From Hyparrhenia diplandra (taxonomy: Eukaryota > Streptophyta > Magnoliopsida > Poales > Poaceae): a stretch of 64,000 nt of DNA. Below, piece after piece: positions 21,648 to 31,747 of the stretch. Each line of letters begins with the position of its first letter. The stretch's first letter is position 1. Made by a program: the position numbers and the translations under genes. The stretch spans positions 62,001 to 126,000 of the forward strand of contig JADLZK010007282.1 of NCBI GenBank assembly GCA_015847255.1. The letters run 5' to 3'. The notes under the pieces are model-generated. The model ran no database searches. It was not told the origin of the DNA and worked only from the letters and a program-made list of their open reading frames with translations.

Positions 21648-23113
21648 TGAAATCTCATGTTTGATTTTGGAAATTGATGACACACTTGTAGACTAATCCT
21701 TGCTCTAAGTGTATGACTTGAGATAGGATTAGAAGGATGACAAGGAGCATGATGATCATGAACATGGACGATGATGGTGGACATGATGGATCGTCAAGCT
21801 CGATGATTGGCTTGAGAGGAACCGGGAGATCAAGGCAAAGGTATCTTGATAGGGTTTTTCTTTCGGTGATCAAGACACGATAGAGCGTGTGATCACATTA
21901 TAGGATAGATAGCCGACTATCAAGAGGGAATGCCGCGACAATCCTTTGGTGAAGTGCTTCTAGGTCCAATTGACTTGCATATTGCATTTAGGACAATGAG
22001 AGCACTAACTTCGATCTTGCCTAACTTATCGACGAGCTAACATGCATGATAACGTGATCATCTTCGACGTGTTGGCAACATATGGCAAGAGGCGAAGCAA
22101 GGTTGAAGCAAAGGGCGACAACAAAATGAAGAGCTCACTGGAAAACCCGACCGACTTATTTGGACCGGACGCGACGCGGGTGCGACCGGACGCGACGCAC
22201 CGGTGGCTCCGGCCGGTGAGTCCGATCAAAAATCCAGAGAGCATGTTTTCGACTTCGACCCGGGGAATCGACCGACGCTGCGGATCGGAAGCAGCGACCG
22301 GACGCACGAAGACGATGTCAGCCGAGGGCCAGGGGGCTCTGTCGTATCTGACCGGACGCATGGCCGACTGCGACCGGAAGCTGGACCGGACCCGCTGGTG
22401 CGTCCGGTCAGTGCGCAGAAACCCCCCAACGGCTCATTTTCGAGGAGGACTCTATATATACCCATTTGGCTGGTTCATTTGAGTCTCTCTTGCACATTTG
22501 AAGCTTCCAACTTGCTATTGAGCTTGTGAGACTTCTCTCCACTCATCTCCCCATCACTAACTCGGATTCTTGGTGAGATTGAGAGTGATAGAAGTGCACT
22601 GCTTGCATCGGTTGTATCTAGAGACACTTCATCTTGGAGAAGCCGCGGGATTCTTGTTTTCTTGGGAATTTGCCCGGTTCCCTAGCGGCTTGGAGCAAGA
22701 GGCGGTGTTGAGCTCGATTGGAGCTTGTTCGAGGCCACACCGGTGGTGATTGTGAGGGGTCGTTCCTTACCCTGCGGGAGATTCGCGAAAGGAGCACTAG
22801 TGGATTGCTCGTGGCTTGTTGGACCCTCCCTTGTGATCGTTTGCTTGAGCTCCCCTAAGGGATTTGGCACCGGCCATTAAGCTTAGCATACGTCAAGTTA
22901 GTGTATCTTGTTCACCTAGGAGTAACTTAGCAACCTAGCCTTTGAGTGTGATTAGAGATCATAGAATTGCTAGATTTGCTAGGAGGCTTGCATAGCTAGC
23001 TTCAAGCATTTGCTAAATTGCTACGCCGTCTTATTTACTAACCGCCTTGCTTAGTGTTGTTTGTAGAATTTTTAATAGGCTATTCACCCCCCTCTAGCCA
23101 TTAGGACCTTTCA
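21648..23113 (+). repeat. Copia 3' LTR
   Basis: 1466 bp, starting TGAAATCTCATG and ending GGACCTTTCA. It pairs with the 5' LTR. Its CG-rich U3 keeps CCGG motifs where the 5' copy often shows CG, and the TATA box is at 22451-22460. Confidence 0.92.
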
Positions 23114-23118
23114 ACCAT

Positions 23119-23276
23119 GCAACAATGCAATTAAACCATGCAATGAGAGAGAGGTTGTGGGACCCTTGGGTCTTTGAAACCGTGCAATGAAACTGTGCAT
23201 TGAGGGAGACGTCTATTTCATGCCAAAGTTTCACATCTTGAAAACCGGGAGGTGAAACTCTCCATTGAGATCGACC
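23119..23276. mobile_element. Tourist-like MITE, right half
   Basis: The remainder of the MITE split by the Copia insertion. It ends in the inverted copy of the left terminus and is followed by the TTA target duplication at 23277-23279. Confidence 0.75.
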
Positions 23277-23514
23277 TTAGTGGGACTAGAGATTAGTGAC
23301 TAATAGGGATTAAAAATTAGTCCCTAACCTCTCCCAGAATTTTTGTGAAATTTTGCCCTTTTTCAAATAAATTTTCAAATTTGTCCCCGGTTTGAAATTA
23401 TTTGCATGGGATATCCTTTTTGGTCGCCAGCTCCGGTGGACCGCGTGGTCGAGAGAGGGACCCGGTGACGTCGCGCCATTGCATGCGGCGCGACGGACCT
23501 GCGTGCCATACTTA

Positions 23515-23765
23515 TGTTTAGATCCATAGAATTTGGAAAAAAAATCACATCACATCAGATACTATAGCACTTTTTTTGTTTGTTTGTGGAAATTGTTATC
23601 CTATCATAACCTAACTAGACTCAAAAGATTCGTCTCGTCGTGTACATCAAAACTATATAATTAGTTTTTTATTTAACTATATTTAGTGCTCCATATATGA
23701 GGTAAAAGATTTAATGTGATAGATAAATGGTGAATTTTGGAGAGAGAATTTTGAAATCTAAACAC
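23515..23765 (-). repeat. MITE-like unit A inside the MULE left arm
   Basis: Starts GTTTAGATCC and ends GAAATCTAAAC. It contains the motif AAAAGATTCGTCTC (inverse of GAGACGAATCTTTT), a hallmark of an abundant grass MITE family with GTTTAGAT termini. It is the inverted counterpart of unit C. Confidence 0.7.
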
Positions 23766-23874
23766 AACACTGCATGCTGTTGTCGTTGGTGCCGTAGGGC
23801 CAGTGCATGCCTCTTGCTTTTAATACGGCATGCACCGGTCGGACGAATCACATCACATCACGGAGAGAATAGTG

Positions 23875-24119
23875 AGATTCCAAAAGTCTCTCTCCTAAAA
23901 TCATTATTCACCTATCACATCAAATCTTTTGCCTCATTTATGGAAGACTAAATGTAGGTAAATAAAAAAAACTAATTATATAGTTTTGATATACACGAGG
24001 AGACGAATCTTTTGAGCCTAGTTAGGTTATGATAGGACAATAATTACTTTAACAAAAACAAAAAGTGATATAGTGTCCGATGTGACATTTTTTTTCCAAA
24101 TTCCATGGATCTAAACACA
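23875..24119 (+). repeat. MITE-like unit B in the MULE centre
   Basis: Same family as units A and C, in the C orientation, running from GATTCCAAAAGTCTC to GGATCTAAACAC with GAGACGAATCTTTTGAGCC inside. It lies in the loop between the two inverted arms and breaks the symmetry. Confidence 0.65.
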
Positions 24120-24179
24120 TTCTATTTAAAGCAAGAGGCATGCACGCGCTACGTCAGCAACAGCAGCGGCATGCACTGT

Positions 24180-24428
24180 CGTGTTTAGATTCCAAAATTC
24201 TCTCTCCAAAATTCACCATTCACCTATCACATTAAATCTTTTTACCTCATGTATGGAGCACTAAATGTAGTTACATAAAAAAACTAAGTATATAGTTTTG
24301 ATGTACACGCTGAGACGAATCTTTTGAGTCTAGTTAGGTTATGATAGGACAATAATTACCACAAACAAATAAAAAGTGTTATATTATTCGATGTGACATT
24401 TTTTTTCCAAATTCTGTGAATCTAAACA
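24180..24428 (+). repeat. MITE-like unit C inside the MULE right arm
   Basis: Runs from GTTTAGATTCC to GAATCTAAAC and carries GAGACGAATCTTTTGAGTC. It is the inverted match of unit A. Confidence 0.7.
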
Positions 24429-24900
24429 TAAGCACGACATGCACTACACGGTCCGTCATACGCGATGCAATGGCACGACGTGGTCCCACTCTCAACCACG
24501 CCAAAGACACCGGTCAACCCAGCCCGCCCGGCGTGGATGCACGCGACATGTGTAAAAATCGCGCCACCGGAGCTGGCGCGACCAAAAGGGATACCCCATG
24601 CAAATAATTTCAAACCACGGACATGTTTGAATTTTTTTTAAAAAAAGGGCAAAATTTCACAAAAAAATCCCCTCTCCCAGGAGTCTACTGGACTATGGAC
24701 TTCTTCACACGTTCCTATCAAGAAGCCGTCCCTGCTTGTGTATACTCTTCTTCACACGTTCGTCGTGTGGCATGCTGCTGGCAAAGCGCATCAGTGTCGT
24801 ATGCGCGCGCTTCCGATCGACACCAATTCAGCCCAAGAAGCCATACCAAAGTCCTGAGATGTGCCTGCCCGATCCCATGCATTTCCGTAGCTATAGCTTA

Positions 24901-24912
24901 GCTATATATAAA
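24901..24912 (+). promoter_or_regulatory. TATA box upstream of the cysteine-rich peptide gene
   Basis: GCTATATATAAA lies about 65 bp upstream of the first ATG (24976) and 370 bp upstream of the main coding start. Confidence 0.5.
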
Positions 24913-24975
24913 ACCCTCGCTCTTCTCGGCTGCGGCCATTGATACATACTAACAGCTTAATTAGAGTTTACAGCC

Positions 24976-25014
24976 ATGGCCTCTGTCCGCCGGTGCGCAG
25001 CCATGGTACTATAG
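24976..25014 (+). other. Short upstream ORF or first exon
   Basis: ATG GCC TCT GTC repeats the start of the downstream coding region (25284) and runs 13 codons to TAG. A GT follows the second ATG (25006). If spliced to the AG before 25282 it would join in the frame of the cysteine-rich ORF. It is either a leader uORF or a tiny first exon. Confidence 0.3.
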
Positions 25015-25283
25015 CGTGTGAGCGCATATAGTACGTACTACGTGTGTGGCTACTCTGTGTGTATCTGTGATGACCAGTACGGTGAGCGCCTGCAATGCCA
25101 TGTCTTCACGCGTTCCTCATGCTCGATCCTGCTCCAAGCTCCATCGATCCATCTCGACACCTAGTGTCGTGCTTATATACGGTATCCTAGTAGCTAGTCT
25201 GGTACCTAGTACAAACACCTCTCTCTCTCACTCACCCCTGAGAACGAAACGCACCAAACAGCCAGAGCCCTGATCGAGAAGCC

Positions 25284-25641
25284 ATGGCCTCTGTCCATGC
25301 CACCAAGCGGCGGTATGCCACGGCCGTTGCCTCGCTCCTCCCTCATCGCCATGGCCTCCGCCGCCGCCTCCTCCGCCGCTGAGACAGGCGATGCCGCCGA
25401 CCCGGCGGACGCCGCGCGCGACAACCAGAGGATCTTCCTGGAGTGCACGATGAGGTGCGTGACCGAGGCGATGGGCTGCGCCACGAGGTGCGCGGGCGCG
25501 CGCCCCGACGAAGCGCCCATGTGCGCCGCCGCCTGCATCCAAAGCGATGTCGGCTGCCTCGCCGGCTGCACGCCGCCGAAGCCTGCTGGACCTGATGATC
25601 AGTCTACTCCGCCCGCGCCGCCCGTGCCACCAGCCGCGTGA
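25284..25641 (+). CDS. Small secreted cysteine-rich protein (unknown family)
   Basis: The ATG at 25284 opens an Ala-rich hydrophobic leader that looks like a signal peptide, but the frame shifts after the run CTCCTCCC near 25340. The body of the protein is in the frame open from 25297. One extra C would explain the break, and a spliced start from the upstream ATG is the alternative. The mature part has eight cysteines in two identical spacings, C-x3-C-x6-C-x3-C, separated by ten residues (CTMRC..GCATRC and CAAAC..GCLAGC), and ends in a Pro/Ala-rich tail. The spacing recalls helical-hairpin cysteine peptides, but the x6 loop is shorter than in alpha-hairpinins. I do not recognise the family. 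A secreted role is inference. Confidence 0.6.
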
Positions 25642-26302
25642 TGCGCGTGACCCAACCACTCCGTCGTCCCTTCGCCGCCGTTTCGGCATACAAACATCAT
25701 GCGTCGATCATGCCATGCGTGTATGCATCATGCGCGACTAGCGGTAGATCACTGGTCAGTTTTGTAACGTCTTCCAATTTATGAGCAACTCATAAAACAT
25801 CCCATTCATGTCAATTTCATCCCAATGCAAGATGGTAGAGCCTTGAACTTAATTTGTTCCATTATCTAAAAAAAAAATATGCAATTTATGTCTTGCCGAT
25901 CTTTTAATCAATTATATCTAGAGGAAAAAACACAAAATTGTACAATAAATAATAGATAGTGCACGCGGCGTTCATACACATGACATGCTACAAACCAAGT
26001 TGTTCATGCCTTCATGCATGAGTCGAGTCAAGCAAAGTTTAGTTTGAGGCACGGGGTGCTATGTCATCTACTTCTCACTACTCATATTTTTTGCTTTTTT
26101 TTAGTGAAATAGAATGAGTTGATCTATCATCATTCATCACCATCTTGCTTCTAATACTGAATGAAGTAATTCATCATGAGTTAATCTAATGAACCTCATA
26201 CATGACATGAAGTGATCATAGAGAAAAAAAAAAAAAAACAATGCTCTTCTAAAAAGTGTTTGGTTTAAGGAACCATGCATCCAGTATAAAAATAAGGTGG
26301 TC
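25642..26302. other. Intergenic AT-rich DNA
   Basis: 3' flank of the peptide gene. There are A-rich runs at about 25866 and 26224 and no gene signal. Confidence 0.5.
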
Positions 26303-26810
26303 CTCCCTCCATTCCAAATTGTAAGTCATTCCAAGAATCTTATAGAGTCAAAGTATCTCAAGTTCGACTAAAATTATAGAGAGAATTATAAATATTTGTG
26401 ACATCAAAATAAGTATACCATGAAACTATAATTAACGAAGAATCTAATGATACTTAGTTGACATCATATATGTTATTATCTTATTATATAGATTTGGTCA
26501 AACTTGAGATGTTTTAAATCTCCTAGATTCTTAGAATTACTTACTCCCTCCATATTGAAAAAATTTAGGACATCAAACGGTCTCCAAAGTGCAACTTTGA
26601 CTTCTCTTTTCTATCAAAATATTTATTAAAAATTATATATGTATACTTTTATGAAAGTATTTTTCAAGACAAATCTATTGATATGATTTTCACATTTCAA
26701 AACTCAAATTTAAAAGTTATTAATCATTTATGTTCCCAATGTTTGACCAAGCCTTTTCCAAAACGACTTCCTTTTCAATATGGAGGGAGTACAATTTAGG
26801 GTGGAGGGAG
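26303..26810. mobile_element. Stowaway MITE, outer copy interrupted by a second
   Basis: The left end CTCCCTCCATTCCAAATTG and the right end (CAATTTAGGGTGGAGGGAG, 26792-26810) are inverted repeats of the Stowaway/mariner type. The right TA target is at 26811. The interior shows inverted arms (CCAAGAATCTTATAGAG against CTCCTAGATTCTTAG). A second Stowaway sits at a TA near its right end. Confidence 0.75.
26544..26789. mobile_element. Stowaway MITE, inner copy
   Basis: Starts CTCCCTCCATATTGAAAA and ends TTTTCAATATGGAGGGAG, which is perfect over the outer 18 bases. It is flanked by TA on both sides (26542-26543 and 26790-26791). It is about 246 bp with no coding capacity. Confidence 0.82.
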
Positions 26811-26812
26811 TA

Positions 26813-28549
26813 CAACATAAGTTTGTTCCACGAAATTTAGTTAAACCAAATACTATATCCCGTGCATCGTTAAGGGAATTATAGGTTTAGCATAAGGAAG
26901 GATTAGTCGACTCTGACAAAATGTGATATTAATATATTCTCTTTTCTAAAAAAACGTAAGAAAGGAATGTTGGAGTGGGAAATAATGGCATTCTATGGAA
27001 GAGGATGTATGTGATGTTGTGGATGGCGGTTTCCTCTAATTTTTTCTCCCCTTAGGTTCGCCATGACGCGGGTTGACTAAAAAAAGATTGGGCGCCATGA
27101 ACTAGAAGTAAACGACCTATCTTTTAACATGGTGCACCATTTTATTTGCCCCATAATCTGCCAACAAAACACTGAACTAAGGGTGTGCTTGTGTCTTTGC
27201 TTTTTCGCAGCGATTGGAATCGAAGAATCTCGGCCCACCAAACATCTTGCACTAATGTGGAGGGAGTATTGTCTTATAGAGCAACTCCGACACGAGCCCT
27301 TTAAATCAGTTTCTCTACTTTTTTTTCTAGGGCTTCGCATTACTTTTATGTATTGATTTTTATTGCATCTACTCTGATAAGAGTCATTAAATCAGACCCC
27401 TCAAATCCATTCTAAGAGGTAGTAACATAACAAACCCACTCGTGTCATTCTTAGTTCATCTCTCACCCTTGTTGTATCAGTTCAACTATGAGCCGTTGCG
27501 GCAGACTTGACTGCATGGAGTGATAGTCGGATAAACAGATGTAGAGCAAGGAGCTGCGCATGAAACCGATCGGTGAATGAGAGCGGGTATCGGATATGAA
27601 CGAGCTGAGGTAGAGCAAGGAGTCGAACAACAGCTCCCATAGAGGGAGGCAGCCTGAGGAGCGATTTCGTTGTCGAAGATAGCCGTGAGAAAAGAGGTCA
27701 TTGCCAGAGTGCTCACCGTCAGAAGGGAGCGCAGAGGGTGCGCTCCGACCGTGGTCCCTTGCCAATCGGATCTGGGTGGTGCTCCGGCAGGTCGTAGGAG
27801 CTAGAGAGGGAAGAGAAGAACATGTGTGAGAGCGAGGAAACCGACCAACTATCGGATAAGGAGCTGGGATCAAGCCAACAGGATTGTGGGCTACCGAGAT
27901 TTAAGGGACTCCCAAATGAGAGGACTTAAATACCAGAACATGAATCCTCAAATTCCGTGACATGTTTGGGACGGCAATAGCGGACTACGTGGTGTGGAGC
28001 GACGCTTAAAGTGGAATCCAATTCGTTTTTCATGGTGCCAATGTCATGTGCTATGAAAAGATCGCTCACACCACTACACGTTTTACGCGATTCTTCGCTT
28101 GTTTTGACTGCCACCATAAAAACACACGACCCCAAACAAGCTCTTATTATGGAGACTTCGGAGGACGTTATAGGTGCTCTTACAAGGCTGCTTTTCTTTT
28201 ATGTGCTATCGATCCGAGGAGCCAGGAGCAGACCGATAGGCTGATCCGGGTGTTATCGCTAGACTATCTAGCACGCTACATGCCTATTATTTGTACCGAA
28301 AACACTATTTTTGTTAACAACACTGATGCACAGATCTTTTTGCGTAATCTAAGAAAAAAAATGAAGGCTACTCTCCCATTCCCACTTTTGAAACCGTCTC
28401 CTCGTGCACAAAGCGGAGAGAAGTCAATACTCCTTTGTCTGCATTCCACTTGGTAACCGCTGTTGGCTGGCGTAACAGTTGCCACTTCGCCTCTCGCCGT
28501 TCTTCTTCCCGACCGATCCGAACCCGTGAGCTCAACCAGACAACCAGCC
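26813..28549. other. Intergenic DNA with repeat remnants
   Basis: Contains a GGAGGGAGTA Stowaway-type fragment near 27258 and a stretch beginning AGAGCAACTCCGACACG (27280) that resembles a common grass MITE end, but no matching partner was found. No gene is supported before the strumpellin-like start. Confidence 0.45.
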
Positions 28550-31500
28550 ATGGAGGAGCCTGGGACAAGCCGCACGCCCGCCTCTGGCACCGCCGCCGGC
28601 GACTTCCCGGAGCTCCTAGGTTTCTGCGCGCGCGCGGAGGCCCTCATCGCGGAGCTGCTCCTGCTCTCCGACCGTGCACCTCCGCTGTTCGCAGACCGCC
28701 GCTTCGACCCCGTCCTCTTCGACTCCGGTGACATCTCTCTCTGTTCTCTGCCATTACTAATAAGCTCCGAACCGTCGCAATGCGAAAGTGCAACTGTGTG
28801 GATTCTCCTCCTATTCGTAGATAGAATAGAAATCTGCACCTCTCGAGTACCCCACCGTAGCTTTGAGTTTTAACTGACGTTCGGTTCGCTTCGCTCGCGG
28901 CGCAGATACTTCGATTCCCCGGGCGATTTTGAGGCGAGGATCGAGGGAAACATCGAGCTGCAGGCACTGGAAGATGAGCTCCGTGACTCCTGCGGCTCCT
29001 ACATGCAGAGATTCTTCTCCTTTCTGGATGGCGCCGTCACTTACCACGGAGAGCTCTGCAGTTACCTGAATGATCTGCAGGTTAGGCTACTCTGCTCTGT
29101 TACGCAGCTGCGCAGTGTCTTTGTAACTCGTAGATTGAGCTGATGCCATTGTTGGTAAATATATTTTTAGATACCTGAGCGTCAAAACGTGATGTCTCCC
29201 GGTCCCAATTTTAGTGACACTAAACGAGTGTTCTTTCTTGTTTAGGAAGGGTTATATGTCCATTGCACATTAGATCATGTGTTAAAGAATAAATGTGCAT
29301 GCCAGTTACTCGTGGAGTCAATGACTCTGTTCGGATGCATGATTCTTATAATGGAACACAAGATTGGTGGGTTGCTCTGCGAGAGGCTCCTCGTGGCGCA
29401 CCTGCGGTACGAACGCTGTTTTAGTTATCCTAATGTGGAGCAGATATGTGAGCTCTGTCGTCGGCATGTGCCTACCCTGGGTACTTCTGCTAGTTCTGGT
29501 TCATCACCATTTAGCTCGGACATTATTTCTGTTCAGAAGCCTGAGGACCTGCTCAGGAGGTTTCCGTTGCCCGAACCTGTTGTCAATGCTGTCATAACCT
29601 GCTTGAGGAATGGGGATGTGTACAACAACATCCGCTTCTTTCCTGATCCACAGCACAGGACTACTTTGTTACTGGACATCTGTATGTTCTTTTGTTTTAC
29701 TCTCATGAACTTCTGCACAGAGGTTTGGCTATGAGGGAGATTGTTGACCGGTTCTTCAAAGACAACTGGGTGGTTCCCATATTCTTGCATTTCTCAGTGG
29801 ATTTACTTGTCTCATGGGATGCATACAAAGAAGCAAAGTCATCATTAGTTTCCTGCCTTTCTTCCACTTCCATTCGTGATATCAGTCTACACCATTATAC
29901 AAAGGTGAGTATAGCAAAACATTTTATTCTATCATTATCAAAGATTTTCCTGTTTTGGATGTTTGTTGTGAATTGCAGCTCAGTACCTACTTTTTTTTCT
30001 CCAATTCTTAGATTAGTTGGACTTGAAATTTTCTCTGCACGTCTTGGATTGACTATCTGTATTCTTTTCCTGATATTTTCTCACTTTCCTTTTTTTTTTG
30101 GACTTCTGCATATTTTTTTTACAACTGCAGGTTCCTTATTTTTTAGCTGACATGGATATTCACATCCATGCTATAAACAAGGAGTATGTGCTCGACAATT
30201 CTCAGAGTCTTCTTTCTGTCATTAGAGAATGCAATTTCACTCTCCGTTGGCTTTTGCTTCACCGCATGGTAAAGCTCTATATTTACATTAATCATTGCTG
30301 TACATCTAGTGAAGCTGCAAACCAGAGTTATGCTTGTCTCTAACATGCTATATCATAGACCAGTGATAAGAAGGCAAGGGACCTTGTGATCTCTACAGGG
30401 TCATGGCAGCAAGTAGATGAAGGAAGCCTGTTACAGCTTTTATTGAAGACTGCTAAAGTGAAGACTATTCTCAGAGAAATTGAATATTCTAAAGTTGTAT
30501 GTTTTTTTTTTTTTTTTTTCTAAATTACAATTCCTTGGTTTTTGTTTGTATATTATAGCTTGAGTTTGAGGTGAAGCAACTGCATATTGAATTGTTGAAA
30601 GCTAGAGAAAGTATGTGGTATGGAAAGAAGAATGATGCTTTGGAATGTATGAAGGACTTGTCTCAGAACTATATCGGGACTTGGGCACGTTCTGAACTTC
30701 AAATATACCTTACCTTGCTAGACATTCGCATGTAGATGCTTTGTTCTCATTCTCTGTTACTTTGCTTAGTCTGCACATGTATATCAAGCTATGAGTTTTT
30801 CTTAAAATGTGAATGAGTACCATAAGAATGATGATGTTTTCTTCTTCTGACTTTCTACATAGGCTGCATCATGCATATTCAAGAATAAGACTCTGAAAGA
30901 CTGGTTGGAGCAATTGTTGTTAGAGGTTAATACTGTTTCTTTTCCCTTTACATGTATTCACTGAAGATGAAGCATTGGAAATTTATTTGATGAGGATGTC
31001 AACTTTTATATGTTGAATTATGTTAGTTTGTGGTGATTATTTTCTGACTGATTATTTCCCTGAACTACACCTCCATTGGAAGTTGTGGCAGGACAATCCA
31101 TCAAGTGCTGTCTACACTAAAAGATATGGAGATCATCCACCAGGTAGAAGCTTACTAATCTGTTTAACAGTAATAAGTATAACCATAGTAATATTTTTCT
31201 TACTATCCAGTTTTTTTGTGCAAAAGGTAATGATGGCATACTCTCCAAATTGGATTTAGTGGGTCTAAATTCTAAAATATGTTATGCATACTCTCCAAGT
31301 TGCTTCGGATTTCATCTTATGCTTGAATACTTTGGATTTAGTGGGTCTAAATTCTAAAATATGTTATAGGTTCCAATAAGTAAATGGAAAAAAAGTAGAC
31401 AACACAGTACCAAAATGTTGTTAAATGCTAAGGAGAAAGCATTGCTAGAATCTAGTAATAAGCCATCATGCCTTTTGATTGTGTTAGAATGCATCTAGAT

Positions 31501-31612
31501 TGTCCATTCTTTTTCTATGAAGTAATCTCTTAGATTTCCATATTTATCACCCTGTTCTGAAATAACAGCTTTTACCTTTGACCAATGACCATTATTACAG
31601 ATAAATATATGT

Positions 31613-31747
31613 ACTCCTCTGTTCCAAATTGTAAGCTGTTTTGGCTTTTCTAGGTATATTGTTTTTGCTATGCTATGTCTAGGCACATAGTAAAAATAAA
31701 AACGATGTACCTAGAAAATATAAAATGATGTAATTTGTAATAGAGTA
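31613..31747. mobile_element. Small Stowaway-like MITE in strumpellin intron
   Basis: CTCCTCTGTTCCAAATTGTAAG at the left and the inverse of ACTCTATTACAAATTAC at the right flank a short palindromic unit with TTCTAGGTA/TACCTAGAA arms. Confidence 0.55.

Larger units (their letters stand above)
1628..23113 (+). mobile_element. Copia LTR retrotransposon (SIRE/Maximus-like), interrupted
   Basis: A complete but disabled Ty1/Copia element flanked by the 5-bp duplication ACCAT (1623-1627 and 23114-23118). The order is 5' LTR, initiator-Met primer site, long gag, protease, integrase, reverse transcriptase, RNase H, polypurine tract, 3' LTR. Integrase before reverse transcriptase defines Copia. The long gag, 1.4-1.5 kb LTRs and about 1 kb of 3' non-coding sequence suggest the SIRE/Maximus lineage (inference). 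An Athila element of 12.2 kb is inserted in pol between protease and integrase. Removing it and one target duplication leaves about 9.3 kb. Several stop codons and frame breaks show it is not autonomous. Confidence 0.93.
23338..24670. mobile_element. Fold-back MULE with long inverted arms
   Basis: Flanked by a perfect 10-bp duplication CCTCTCCCAG (23328-23337 and 24671-24680). The terminal inverted repeats (about 23338-23440 and 24563-24670) share TTTTTGTGAAATTTTGCCC and the CGCCAGCTCCGGTGG block. Beyond them the inverted match continues through a GC-rich segment and a 250-bp MITE-like unit to about 23835 on the left and 24115 on the right, giving arms of nearly 500 bp. There is no transposase. 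The long TIR and 9-11 bp target size identify a non-autonomous Mutator-like element. Confidence 0.85.
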
